A DNA stretch of 25,423 nucleotides from Planctomycetaceae bacterium (GCA_018694455.1 JABHNP010000403.1:1-25423); one strand, 5' to 3'. Positions 1 to 7,799 are shown, counted from the first letter of the stretch. Notes: generated by a model from the sequence alone, not told the origin. Numbers and translations are program-made.

Positions 1-752
1 AAAACACTCCAGCCCAACTCATGAAACGATGTCGCAATTCGTGTTCTTGAAAACGCAGCTACGACACCAAGTTCACGCATTCTCTGTTCGGCTGCTTGTA
101 CAAGTCGCTGCCCATGTCCAGCGCCACGACACTCAGGAAGGATAGCCACCCGATCAAGAACAGCTGCCTTCACAGGAGCAGACCCGATCATGATTGTACG
201 AGGTGCAATTTCGATGTGACCAACAATTCGTCCAGCGAGTCGAGCAACTAGTCTGTTTGCCGAATCATGTTCTGGATGATCAACGGCTGCATGAAATTCT
301 GCTCGGCTCGGTGGTGATGGTAACCCAGAAAGAAGTTGAAGAATCTCGGTCTGATCACCAGCTTGTGCAGGGCCTACCTGACACTCCTCTTGCATCCACG
401 CTGGAGGAGTGAGATCAACGGGTGGATGCTCTGGAAGATGATGAATAGCCTCACGCTTTGCATTCGAGCGGCGACTAAAGACAGTGCCTGATGGTCTGAT
501 TTCAACAGTGCTCACTGTCGTAGAGTGACTACGATGACGAGAGGAGACAGTCTTTGTTTTTTTCTGGGGAGCCACAACGGCGGTCGTCCGGACAGCACAG
601 TCCGACTGATTTGTCGAACGCTTTCGAACGCGCGAAGTTTTCTTGACGGTGGCTGACCGACTGCTTCGTGTTGGCTGACTGCGATGAGATCGCTTACGTA
701 AAGAACCCGACCGCGATGGCGAAGATGTACGGGAAGATCGTTCCGACAGCAT
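1..752 (-). CDS. GNAT-family N-acetyltransferase, 3' end cut by window edge
   Basis: I translated this frame directly from the minus strand; it stays open from the ATG at 752 to base 1, about 250 codons, with no stop. GNAT enzymes move an acyl group from acyl-CoA to an amine. The acetyl-CoA signature R-x-x-G-x-G/A is visible as RGAGHGQRL at residues 209-217, followed by a helix-like stretch (VQAAEQRMRELGV) and the typical end FHELGWSVF. The first 70 or so residues are unusual: low complexity, packed with Ser, Arg, Lys and Thr, and unlike a GNAT domain. The start is supported by AGGAG five bases upstream. It lies 61 bp downstream of the BshC-like gene on the same strand, so it is probably the last visible gene of that operon. 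The substrate cannot be told from sequence. Confidence 0.8.
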   Translation of the reverse strand, partial: MLSERSSRTSSPSRSGSLRKRSHRSQPTRSSRSATVKKTSRVRKRSTNQSDCAVRTTAVVAPQKKTKTVSSRHRSHSTTVSTVEIRPSGTVFSRRSNAKREAIHHLPEHPPVDLTPPAWMQEECQVGPAQAGDQTEILQLLSGLPSPPSRAEFHAAVDHPEHDSANRLVARLAGRIVGHIEIAPRTIMIGSAPVKAAVLDRVAILPECRGAGHGQRLVQAAEQRMRELGVVAAFSRTRIATSFHELGWSV

Positions 753-813
753 GTTGTCTCCTGTCCCTAGGAGGTAAAAATTCATTCCGTTACACGACAC
801 GATATGTCGAAAC

Positions 814-2496
814 TCAATCCATTTCCAGTAGGAGGAACTCTTGAAGTTGATTTTCGGGGAAAAAACACCATGGGAAGTCGCGAGTTTGCAGAATTTTTTC
901 TGCTCGAATTGATGCTGCGAGTGGCCCAACACGGTCTAATAATTGCTGTCGTACAGATTGCGTGTAATAGGCAAGTCGGGTATTTGTTGCTCGAATTTCA
1001 TGACAGCGTCGCCGGGCTAGAGTCGCTGTAGGACTCGTATCAATCCACCGTCGTTTCTCTGTAATGAGATCTCGGACGGCTTCTGGTTGGCCCGAGAGCG
1101 GCTCGAGGTGGCATTCTGGATGAAACTCAAGGTCTCGGAGTGTTCGGTGCACTTCAGCAAGTTCTGCAAGCGGGCGACGTTTAGAGAGTTCTGGGAATTG
1201 AGTTTCTAGTGGCAGGCGAAGTGTCCCTGAAACCACGGCATGCCGTGGCGGTTGGCAACCAGTGAGTGAGTGGACAATATCGTCAGTGATTTCATCGTAC
1301 GCTGAACCGCCAATTCCATGGACAAAGACATCTGCGACAAGTAGGCGGGCGATCAGTGTTGTCATGATGGCCCGTGGTCGCAGCCGTAAGGCGTGTTCTT
1401 CCATTCGCGAGAGGGCATCGACCCATTTGGATGGTGGCGTATCGAGGGAAATGGGGAGTTCCACTCGTAATGTTTCCATGTCCGACAATATGAGGACACC
1501 TGGTGTACTGGTATTTGCGAAGACACGCCGTCGCTGGAGGTCATCTTCTGACCAGATCCACCAAGGTACTTCAAACCATGGGCCCTCTGCGGTGTCATCA
1601 ATTTTTTCAACCAGATCTGGCATTGGACGAGTTCGTCCTCGCTGTCGATGTCGACGGCGGTAACGACCTAAGGCCGCATTGTAGGCACTGTGCAGTTCCC
1701 GACTTCTAGCAAGGAGCCAGGCCATGAACACCATGACGGTTGGCAGTCGCATTAACTCACTAACAGGTATTTCAATTGTCTCGAGTCCATATCGCTCCTC
1801 GAGTTGGTGTCTTGCTTGTGCAATCGCAAGACCAATACGGTGACTTTCATTGAGTCTTTCAACAGCAAGTGGCCACCACCGTCGAAGGATAGCGTCAGGT
1901 ACAAGTGGTGTAAGGAGATCAGAGGCCCGGCGACCGAAGGAACGAAAACATTCCAGATCCTCGACACCACGTTCTTCCCATGCAATTGGTTGACTCGATT
2001 GATCAAAAGGAACGTATTCCAATTGTGCGGAGTCAGGCGTTCCGACAGGAACTCCAACACTTGTTGTACGACAATAGTCAGTATCAACAATAAGATTGAT
2101 TGCTGTGCCTCCTAGGCGTCGAGCGTAGGCATCAATCGCGAAGTTCTTGAGCCAGACCCCTGGATGAAAAAGATCTGGCTGATGGCCTCCCATGATAATT
2201 GGAGCTGCTATCCATTCAGCTGTATTTGAAGGCCGACTGACGTCTCGGTAACTTGACGTGTACTCTGTGGCGACCGTTAATATTTCCCGTCGTGTTGCTG
2301 CAACGAGTTCCCAGAGTTTGAGGTCACCCACTTGTGTATCAAAAGCTGTTCTCAAGAGTTTGTTGTTATCAACAAGGTGGTCGATTGCAATTGCTGGATC
2401 GGTCGGATCCGGTGTAATTGGAGGGTCAAACAGCCGTCCACCGGAATCCGGTGGTGGTTGGTGTCTGCGGCGATCAAAGCGCGGGTGGTTACTCAA
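814..2496 (-). CDS. BshC-like (cysteine-adding enzyme fold) protein, function unknown
   Basis: A 560-aa soluble protein with no signal peptide or membrane segment. I do not recognise a named family with certainty, but two blocks resemble BshC, the enzyme that adds cysteine to GlcN-malate in bacillithiol synthesis. GHQPDLFHPGVWLKN (residues 104-118), followed by NLIVDTD, parallels the GGQQAGL...GPLYT...K and EDHD blocks of BshC. RPRAIMTTLIARLL (373-386) with HGIGGSAYDE (393-402) and a PP-containing RLPL stretch parallels the RPLMQEF...AGPGEINYW region. Length also fits (BshC is about 540 aa). The rest is divergent, so substrate and reaction are open. The ATG overlaps the stop of the upstream glycosyltransferase (ATGA), implying translational coupling. 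The CDS is secure; the fold assignment is from memory of the family and moderate. Confidence 0.85.
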   Translation of the reverse strand: MSNHPRFDRRRHQPPPDSGGRLFDPPITPDPTDPAIAIDHLVDNNKLLRTAFDTQVGDLKLWELVAATRREILTVATEYTSSYRDVSRPSNTAEWIAAPIIMGGHQPDLFHPGVWLKNFAIDAYARRLGGTAINLIVDTDYCRTTSVGVPVGTPDSAQLEYVPFDQSSQPIAWEERGVEDLECFRSFGRRASDLLTPLVPDAILRRWWPLAVERLNESHRIGLAIAQARHQLEERYGLETIEIPVSELMRLPTVMVFMAWLLARSRELHSAYNAALGRYRRRHRQRGRTRPMPDLVEKIDDTAEGPWFEVPWWIWSEDDLQRRRVFANTSTPGVLILSDMETLRVELPISLDTPPSKWVDALSRMEEHALRLRPRAIMTTLIARLLVADVFVHGIGGSAYDEITDDIVHSLTGCQPPRHAVVSGTLRLPLETQFPELSKRRPLAELAEVHRTLRDLEFHPECHLEPLSGQPEAVRDLITEKRRWIDTSPTATLARRRCHEIRATNTRLAYYTQSVRQQLLDRVGPLAASIRAEKILQTRDFPWCFFPENQLQEFLLLEMD

Positions 2497-3296
2497 ACGT
2501 CGACTCTCATGGCAGGGGAACCCACACCATACCCGACACCACGATCAACGCCACTCCTAGCGTGTATCGAACGGATTGCTCGTTCAAGAATCTCACGATA
2601 ATGGGCAATTCGAGTCGTTCCGTCATCGAGCGCACCACCAAAACTTCTCGTGAGATCCAGATAGACGAGCGGAACCGGTACTTCGACAATGTTGAGCTTT
2701 GCTGCAGCCGCCAGTACCCAGACTTCCAGGGGCATTGCGTAGCCTGTCTCCGTCACTGAGAGCGATTCCAGTGCTTTTCGGGAATAGGCTTTAAATCCAC
2801 AGAAAGCATCGGTCAGTGACAATCCGAGCCTCTGGTTGATTTCATGTGTAATTTCCATATTGATCCGTCTGCGGCCTTCTGGCGCTGCGTCATTGTTTGG
2901 AAGACATTCGAGGTAGCGACTTCCACTGACAATATCAGGAGGATTGTTCTCAGGTTTCTCAAGTGCAGCAATGAATGAGGGAATAAGCTGCGGCTGATGC
3001 TGACCATCACAATCAATGGTTGTCAGACCTTTCCAACACGATCCATCTTCTCGGGGGTGAAGGGCATATGCAAAAGCCGTGGAGAGAGCGGCCCCATAAC
3101 CACGGTTTGTCTTGTGGTGAATAACGGTGACATCGCCGTGTTTCTTCACCCTTTCTTTCAATATAGACGCCGTGTTGTCTGTTGAGCCATCATCTACAAC
3201 CAGTACGTGGTCAGTATACTGAAGCACCTGATCAAGAACTTCTTGAACGTACTTCTCTTCGTTAAAAACTGGGAGGGCTGTGAGAACTTGAGTCAT
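2493..3296 (-). CDS. Family 2 glycosyltransferase
   Basis: A 267-aa GT-A-fold glycosyltransferase of the dolichol-phosphate-mannose-synthase-like group, which transfers a sugar from a nucleotide-sugar donor. The N-terminus LTALPVFNEE, the nucleotide-binding VVDDGSTDNT (DDGSTD at residues 35-40), NRGYGAAL and the metal-binding DCDGQH (Asp95 and Asp97) appear in family order. A later GSRYLE and FCGFKAYSRKAL are also typical. There is no C-terminal membrane domain, so it is probably cytoplasmic or peripheral. It is the second gene of a minus-strand run: 46 bp after the Nif3-like gene and overlapping the BshC-like start by four bases. The acceptor may be a lipid phosphate or, given the neighbour, a small molecule; the sequence does not decide. 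Confidence 0.92.
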   Translation of the reverse strand: MTQVLTALPVFNEEKYVQEVLDQVLQYTDHVLVVDDGSTDNTASILKERVKKHGDVTVIHHKTNRGYGAALSTAFAYALHPREDGSCWKGLTTIDCDGQHQPQLIPSFIAALEKPENNPPDIVSGSRYLECLPNNDAAPEGRRRINMEITHEINQRLGLSLTDAFCGFKAYSRKALESLSVTETGYAMPLEVWVLAAAAKLNIVEVPVPLVYLDLTRSFGGALDDGTTRIAHYREILERAIRSIHARSGVDRGVGYGVGSPAMRVDV

Positions 3297-3342
3297 GATT
3301 TTTCTTTGTTCGGAAACACACCTGTCGGAAAAATAGAAAGGA

Positions 3343-4140
3343 CTATGTCGCCGGGAGCCACCGGAGAGGGTCTGCTTCTTTGAGACTCACCCAGCAATGA
3401 AGATCAGGAAGAGCCTTGTGTAATTCCTGGCTCATGCGTTCCATGGCAAATCGTTCACTTTGATGATGACCAACAGAGACAACTGCCATATTGTGATTCT
3501 GGGCCGTTAGGGCATCGTGCAACTTGATTTCACCAGTTACAAGCGTTTGACACCCAGCAGCGGCAGCAGCAGGTACGGATTCACCACCGCTTCCGCAGAC
3601 AATGCCGATTCGTTTTGCCAAAAGTCCCGTATTGCCAGCAACGTGACATCCGGGGCAGCCTAAAGCAGATGCGAGCTGTTGCGCAATCATGCCCACTGTA
3701 TTCTGTGAGGAGGTAGTGCCAACGCGCCCGAACCCCACACTGGGATCGGCCTCGTCCGGCTCAAGAGGTGCTATGTTTTGCAGAGAGAGCATGTCAGCAA
3801 GCATCGCGTTTATTCCATGAGCAGCTGAGTCCCATGCAGTATGACCACTCCATACCCCAATGCCTGCTGTCAACAACTCGAGGAGGATTCCACCCGTTGC
3901 CGTCGCTTCAGTAATACGATTAAGCGGACGAAAAGGGAGTGGATGATGCGTCACAATGAAATCGGCTTTTTGGGATACAGCCTCTCGAGCGACATCCATC
4001 GTAAGTGTCAAGCAGGTCATGACTCGCTGGACAGTCCGACGCTTTGTTCCGACAAGAAGACCTACATTGTCCCATTCAGCTGCAAGTCTGAGTGGGGCAA
4101 GGTGTTCGAGCGCGGTAATGACATCATGAGGTGTCGCCAT
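3343..4140 (-). CDS. Nif3-like dinuclear metal centre protein
   Basis: A 265-aa protein of the Nif3/YbgI (GTP cyclohydrolase I type 2 homologue) family, which forms toroidal hexamers with a two-metal site; its cellular role is still debated. N-terminal LEHLAPLRLAAEWDNVGLLVG is the family's opening. Metal ligands are recognisable in THHPLPFR, SGHTAWD and, near the C-terminus, VGHHQSERFAME. I start at the ATG at 4140 (MATPHDVITALEHLAP) because an in-frame extension to 4260 adds 40 residues that do not look like this family. No strong Shine-Dalgarno is seen. It is the first gene of the minus-strand run and is divergent from the sugar isomerase-like gene. No link between its function and the downstream genes is established. 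Confidence 0.93.
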   Translation of the reverse strand: MATPHDVITALEHLAPLRLAAEWDNVGLLVGTKRRTVQRVMTCLTLTMDVAREAVSQKADFIVTHHPLPFRPLNRITEATATGGILLELLTAGIGVWSGHTAWDSAAHGINAMLADMLSLQNIAPLEPDEADPSVGFGRVGTTSSQNTVGMIAQQLASALGCPGCHVAGNTGLLAKRIGIVCGSGGESVPAAAAAGCQTLVTGEIKLHDALTAQNHNMAVVSVGHHQSERFAMERMSQELHKALPDLHCWVSLKEADPLRWLPAT

Positions 4141-4152
4141 ACATACTATGAT

Positions 4153-4165
4153 ACACAGACTGTGT
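4153..4165. repeat. Perfect short palindrome ACACAGACTGTGT
   Basis: Thirteen bases, arms ACACAG and CTGTGT around a central A, just upstream of the Nif3-like start codon. It could be an operator or part of the 5' leader. It is short enough to arise by chance. Confidence 0.35.
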
Positions 4166-4251
4166 GTTAGAAACAGGATCAGATACGAGGATCCCTTCTC
4201 TTGCTCGTGAACCATTGGATGACAGGGTACGATACATGAAGGGCGTCCACG

Positions 4252-4278
4252 ACGAGTCACTGAAACAATTTGACTCGT
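4252..4278. repeat. Inverted repeat ACGAGTCA / TGACTCGT with 11-bp spacer
   Basis: Two perfect 8-bp arms, 4252-4259 and 4271-4278, with an 11-bp spacer, in the 188-bp gap between the divergent Nif3-like and sugar isomerase-like genes. The arm spacing of about two helical turns centre to centre fits a dimeric regulator site. No U-run follows on either strand, which argues against a terminator. Confidence 0.45.
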
Positions 4279-4328
4279 ACTGAACGAACATCAGGCCTCA
4301 TGAATATTCGAAACTCACAGACACTCCT

Positions 4329-5114
4329 ATGAATTCCTCACGTGTTGCGGTTCCCATTGTACCGCTTGATACTGACTTTCGGCGATCGCTCTCAGTTGCT
4401 CGAGAACTTGGTGTCGGTGGCATTGAAATCGATGGTCGGCATGGTATCGATCTTTTGACACTTTCTGAAACAGGTGTTCGTCAAATTCGTAAGTGGCTCG
4501 ATGATGCTGGTCTGCGAGTAGCGGCCGTGTCATTTCCAACGAGACGAGGGTACGCAGATCAAGACCAGCTCGAAGCTCGGGTTGGTGCGACCAAGCAGGT
4601 GATGCTTCAGGCACAGCGGCTTGGCGCAACAGTCATACTTGGCCGTCTCGGTGATATTCCTGCAAAAGAAGAAAATGGAGACTGGCAGGTGCTCATCGAT
4701 GTGCTTACTGATCTTGGGCGCACCGGCCAGCAAGCTGGAGCATTTTTCTGTGCTGAAGCTGGTCAGTCGGCTCCAGAGGATCTACGGCGTGTCATTGAAG
4801 CGGTACCAGAGGGAAGTCTTCAGGTGCATCTGGTCACTGGGGCACTTCTGGTGCATGGATATGACCCAGCGGAGGCTGCTATGACGTTGGCTACTGATAT
4901 TGGCTATGTCCATGCCACAGACGCTGTCGCCGGATCGTATGCCGGACACGGACGTGCAGTTCCATTGGGTACTGGTCAAGTTGATGTCCCGCCAGTGCTG
5001 GCAACACTTGAAGAACGAGGATATCGGGGCTGGGTTGGCGTTGAGGCAGTTTCGACACGTCAGGCAGAGGCTACAAGGGAGCTCTCAGCAGCTGTGAATC
5101 AGCTCGTGAGCTAA
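4329..5114 (+). CDS. TIM-barrel sugar phosphate isomerase/epimerase-like protein
   Basis: A 261-aa protein of the xylose-isomerase-like TIM-barrel superfamily (AP_endonuc_2), cytoplasmic. Visible strand and helix blocks include SVARELGVGGIEIDGR near the N-terminus, LRVAAVSFPTR, LGATVILGRLG, FFCAEAG, IGYVHATDAV and the C-terminal LEERGYRGWVGVEA, a very common ending in this superfamily. The acidic and His residues in FFCAEAG, HATDA and VGVEA are candidate metal ligands. The substrate (a keto-sugar or inositol derivative) cannot be assigned. No clear Shine-Dalgarno precedes the ATG. The TAA stop at 5112-5114 lies in the first unit of a 12-bp tandem repeat, and the same frame reopens downstream into the Cys-rich gene. 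Confidence 0.9.
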   Translation: MNSSRVAVPIVPLDTDFRRSLSVARELGVGGIEIDGRHGIDLLTLSETGVRQIRKWLDDAGLRVAAVSFPTRRGYADQDQLEARVGATKQVMLQAQRLGATVILGRLGDIPAKEENGDWQVLIDVLTDLGRTGQQAGAFFCAEAGQSAPEDLRRVIEAVPEGSLQVHLVTGALLVHGYDPAEAAMTLATDIGYVHATDAVAGSYAGHGRAVPLGTGQVDVPPVLATLEERGYRGWVGVEAVSTRQAEATRELSAAVNQLVS

Positions 5115-5175
5115 GCCTTGAGCTAAGCCTTGAGCCAAGCCTTGAGCCAAGCCTTGAGCCAAGCCTTGAGCCAAG
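5108..5175 (+). repeat. 12-bp tandem repeat, about 5.7 copies
   Basis: The unit is GAGCCAAGCCTT; units 1 and 2 (5108-5131) read GAGCTAAGCCTT and the later ones GAGCCAAGCCTT, ending with a partial GAGCCAAG at 5168-5175. Each unit holds CTTG-AGC-CAAG and CAAG-C-CTTG, so the array can fold into several alternative small hairpins. Because the period is a multiple of three, the isomerase stop codon TAA recurs in frame in unit 2, while in later units it is CAA (Gln). The array spans the end of one gene and the leader of the next. Confidence 0.9.
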
Positions 5176-5231
5176 GGTGTAGAGCTTCCGATGGCCACGA
5201 GTACACTGATGACATGCTTCGGACAGGGAAT

Positions 5232-6011
5232 ATGTTTTGGACGCGAAATATCATGTGGCGAATAACGGTGTGGTGCACCGTTTCTTGGCATGCACTTGTG
5301 ATCTCAGGCCTCCCACTTCCAATCGATGCAGTCACGTCTCAGTTGAGACTTTCTTCTGGTGCTGCTTCGATAAAACTGGCAGCTAAAGATTGCACAACGC
5401 CGTTTCCGTGTATGAATAAACCGTGCGGCTGTATGTCAGCAAAACAGTGCTTTCAGAAGTGTTGTTGTCATACGCCAGATGAGACACTGGCATGGGCGCA
5501 GCGACATGGTGTTTCTGAAGATGTTCTTCATGCTTTACAGCGTCGAGTGAAAAAACACGATACATCGCATAACAATGATTTCCAGCAGCATGTGCAGCAA
5601 ACATGCTGCAAAGTGGAGACTTTGGAACCTAGTGCGGTGGGCCCGACAGCATCGCAAGAAACTTCTGCGCAGAACATATTTGATGAAGAGGTTTGCTTTG
5701 AGTATGAATATCTGTCGGCGGCCGGAGAGCAGGAATGTTGTGTGGAGAATCAATCACAGCATGATCAGCCGAGTGGCAAGCGCTGCATTACAAGGCTCGA
5801 AGTAATGTCTGAACACACGGTGATTCTGCAATCACTGCTTACCTGCGGCGGTATCCTCAGTGAGTGGCTCGCATCGGGTGTGGCGATACCCCTTGTGCCG
5901 GTCGTCGCTGTGTGTTGCGGCCAGCTATATCTTGAGTTACCAGAACAATCTCATAATGTATTTTGCGGTGAGCGTCCCGCTCCGCTTACACCGCCTCCCT
6001 GCGTGGGCTGA
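5232..6011 (+). CDS. Cys-rich exported protein, planctomycete type
   Basis: A 259-aa protein that I cannot tie to a known function. The N-terminus (MFWTRNIMWRITVWCTVSWHALVISG) looks like a signal peptide or anchor. A dense cysteine block follows: Cys54, 60, 65, 67, 73, 77, 78 and 79 in a pattern ending KCCCHTPDETLAWAQRHGV, which I recall as a recurring motif of planctomycete exported proteins. In total 20 cysteines are seen, with further CC pairs downstream and one near the C-terminus. The ATG at 5232 has AGGGA just upstream. An in-frame ATG at 5214 and a TTG at 5130 inside the tandem repeat are alternatives, the TTG unlikely. It lies 84 bp before a DUF1559 gene on the same strand. Metal or redox binding is an inference from cysteine content only. 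Confidence 0.72.
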   Translation: MFWTRNIMWRITVWCTVSWHALVISGLPLPIDAVTSQLRLSSGAASIKLAAKDCTTPFPCMNKPCGCMSAKQCFQKCCCHTPDETLAWAQRHGVSEDVLHALQRRVKKHDTSHNNDFQQHVQQTCCKVETLEPSAVGPTASQETSAQNIFDEEVCFEYEYLSAAGEQECCVENQSQHDQPSGKRCITRLEVMSEHTVILQSLLTCGGILSEWLASGVAIPLVPVVAVCCGQLYLELPEQSHNVFCGERPAPLTPPPCVG

Positions 6012-6095
6012 AAGCTGATTGCATCTCTTTCATCCGTTTGAGCAGTTTCGTGCTATCGCATGCTGCTTGCCATTCCATATGCGCTGAGGAACACT

Positions 6096-7040
6096 ATGTC
6101 GATTCGAAATTATTACAGAGGATTTACGCTTATTGAACTGCTTGTTGTCATCGCAATCATAGGCGTCTTGGTCGGGCTTCTTCTACCGGCGGTTCAGCAG
6201 GCTCGTGAAGCTGCTCGCAGGTTGACATGCGTCAATAATCTCAAGCAGACCGGTCTTGCTATGCATGCTTTTTACGATGCAAATCGGCATCTGCCTTCGG
6301 GTTATATTTCTCCGGGGGTATCGGCAACAGATTCATCTACGAGCGAGACAAGCAAAGGGTATGGATGGGGTTTCTTTCTATTGCCATATAAGGAACAGGT
6401 AGCCCTTTTTGACTCGATCGACGAGGCACTTGAGCCTGTTGGCACGATAAATGAAACCAGAGCAGCAGAAGCGAATCTTGGTGGTTCTCTCTGCCCGACG
6501 GACACAGCACCCGATTCTTTTACCGTAAATAATGGAAGTGAAACAGTCACACTTCCTACATCAAACTATGTTGCCATTCTTGGTTGGAACAACGTGACGA
6601 CACAAGCCGGGCAGGGGAACGGCGTGTTCTTCCGTAACAGTGAGATTGAATTCAAAGATATTTCTGACGGGCTTTCAACAACAATTTGCGTAGGCGAACG
6701 AAAACACGTCCACGATTTTTTTGATCAAGGACCATACGCTGCTAATAGTACTTGGTATGCGGCTGTTCCAGGCGTTCGTAGAGATGCTGGTATGGCGATG
6801 ATGCCCATGATGAAGGAAGGACCAGGTTCCCTTGTACTCGGTCACGTTGGGCAAAGCGGTATGATGGCAGGAAAAACTCCGAACCACACAAATCATATTG
6901 TGCACTTCAGTAGCAGCCATAATGGTGGTGTTGTATTCCTTCTTTGTGACGGGTCGACGCACTTTGTGCTTGATAACATTGAATATCCGTTGTTTAAAGC
7001 ACTTGGAACGAGAGCCGGTGGGGAGGTCGCAAGTCTTTAA
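6096..7040 (+). CDS. DUF1559 protein with type IV-pilin-like N-terminus
   Basis: A 314-aa member of the large planctomycete DUF1559 family, of unknown function, envelope-located by its prepilin-like signal. The cleavage motif is G9/F10 (RGFTLIELL), with Glu at mature position 5, followed by a hydrophobic helix and LLPAVQQAREAARR. The C-terminus has the family signature: SSHNGGVVFLLCDGS, then TRAGGE. An unusual Met/His-rich stretch (AGMAMMPMM, then SGMMAGKTPNHTNHIVHF) sits before the signature. I start at 6096 because GAGGA lies six bases upstream; the in-frame ATG at 6060 has no such site. It follows the Cys-rich exported gene and may share its transcript. Whether it is assembled into a pilus-like fibre is unknown. 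Confidence 0.95.
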   Translation: MSIRNYYRGFTLIELLVVIAIIGVLVGLLLPAVQQAREAARRLTCVNNLKQTGLAMHAFYDANRHLPSGYISPGVSATDSSTSETSKGYGWGFFLLPYKEQVALFDSIDEALEPVGTINETRAAEANLGGSLCPTDTAPDSFTVNNGSETVTLPTSNYVAILGWNNVTTQAGQGNGVFFRNSEIEFKDISDGLSTTICVGERKHVHDFFDQGPYAANSTWYAAVPGVRRDAGMAMMPMMKEGPGSLVLGHVGQSGMMAGKTPNHTNHIVHFSSSHNGGVVFLLCDGSTHFVLDNIEYPLFKALGTRAGGEVASL

Positions 7041-7082
7041 CGTGCTGCAGTAAACACGAAATTATATTGGACAGGAAGTTCT

Positions 7083-7799
7083 TTAGCTAAGAGACCGCTG
7101 ACATTGCCCGGCAAGTACGGCTGCTGCAATGGCGGCGGTTTCAATGCGAAGGGTGTTTTGTCCAAGTGACATGTGTTGGAAACCATGCGCACGTGAGAGA
7201 GCGAGTTCTTCTTCTGTGAATCCACCTTCTGGCCCGATGACAATCAGCATTTCATCAATTGGTGTTGAAAGCATTGACTGCATCGAATCAATGCTCGTGG
7301 GACAGGCAAGAATGCATACTTTTGTAGATGCTGTTGATAGGAGTGTGTCGAGTGATTGCGATGGAGTAATCTCAAGAAGTCGATTCCGCTTCGATTGCTT
7401 GCAGGCCTCAACGACACCGCGTCTCAGTCTGCTTATCGCGGCAGACGTTGGTTGTGCAACAGACCGTGATGTTGTTAGAGGTGTGAGGTAATCCACCCCA
7501 AGTTCAGTGATTTTTTCAATCAGCCATTTTTGGCGTTCACCTTTCGGTAATGCGACGGCGAGCGTGATGACTGGTTGTTGAGAAATCTTCTCAGTGTATC
7601 TCGCGTCAAGACGCAGTGTGACCTCATTACGCTCAATACCGGTTACAGTCGCAGACCATGATGTTCCTTGTCCGTCAAACAATTCGACTAGATCACCGGC
7701 CTTGATCCTCATAACACGAGAGAGATGTCGAGCCTCATCGCCTGCAAGCGTGGCAGCATCGCCCGTGGGAGTTTGGGAAAGGAAGAATCGCGGACTCAT
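7083..7799 (-). CDS. rsmE: 16S rRNA m3U1498 methyltransferase
   Basis: A 238-aa SPOUT-class methyltransferase that uses S-adenosylmethionine to methylate N3 of U1498 in 16S rRNA. An N-terminal PUA-like domain is seen (MSPRFFL, then GDEARHLSRVMRIKAGDLVELFDG). The catalytic domain follows with LPKGERQKWLIEKITELGVD, EACKQSKRNRLLEI, and the knotted SAM-binding loop with VIGPEGGF (187-194) and LGQNTLRIETA (212-222). Length is normal for RsmE. It converges on the DUF1559 gene with a 42-bp gap and is divergent from the ExeA-like ATPase gene. The Shine-Dalgarno is weak (GGAA). It is probably monocistronic in this window. Confidence 0.97.
   Translation of the reverse strand: MSPRFFLSQTPTGDAATLAGDEARHLSRVMRIKAGDLVELFDGQGTSWSATVTGIERNEVTLRLDARYTEKISQQPVITLAVALPKGERQKWLIEKITELGVDYLTPLTTSRSVAQPTSAAISRLRRGVVEACKQSKRNRLLEITPSQSLDTLLSTASTKVCILACPTSIDSMQSMLSTPIDEMLIVIGPEGGFTEEELALSRAHGFQHMSLGQNTLRIETAAIAAAVLAGQCQRSLS

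Noticed and set aside
795..809. Small hairpin CGACA-CGATA-TGTCG between the BshC-like and GNAT genes
   Set aside because: A five-base stem with no U-run; too weak to call a terminator.
4141..4260. N-terminal extension of the Nif3-like gene to 4260
   Set aside because: The extra 40 residues do not resemble the family, and ATG 4140 begins the recognisable Nif3 domain.
5108..5175. Tandem repeat as a CRISPR array
   Set aside because: Units are 12 bp and contiguous with no spacers, and no cas genes are nearby.
5130..5231. TTG start of the Cys-rich gene inside the tandem repeat
   Set aside because: It would add a repetitive ALSQ tail before the signal peptide; ATG 5232 has a ribosome binding site.
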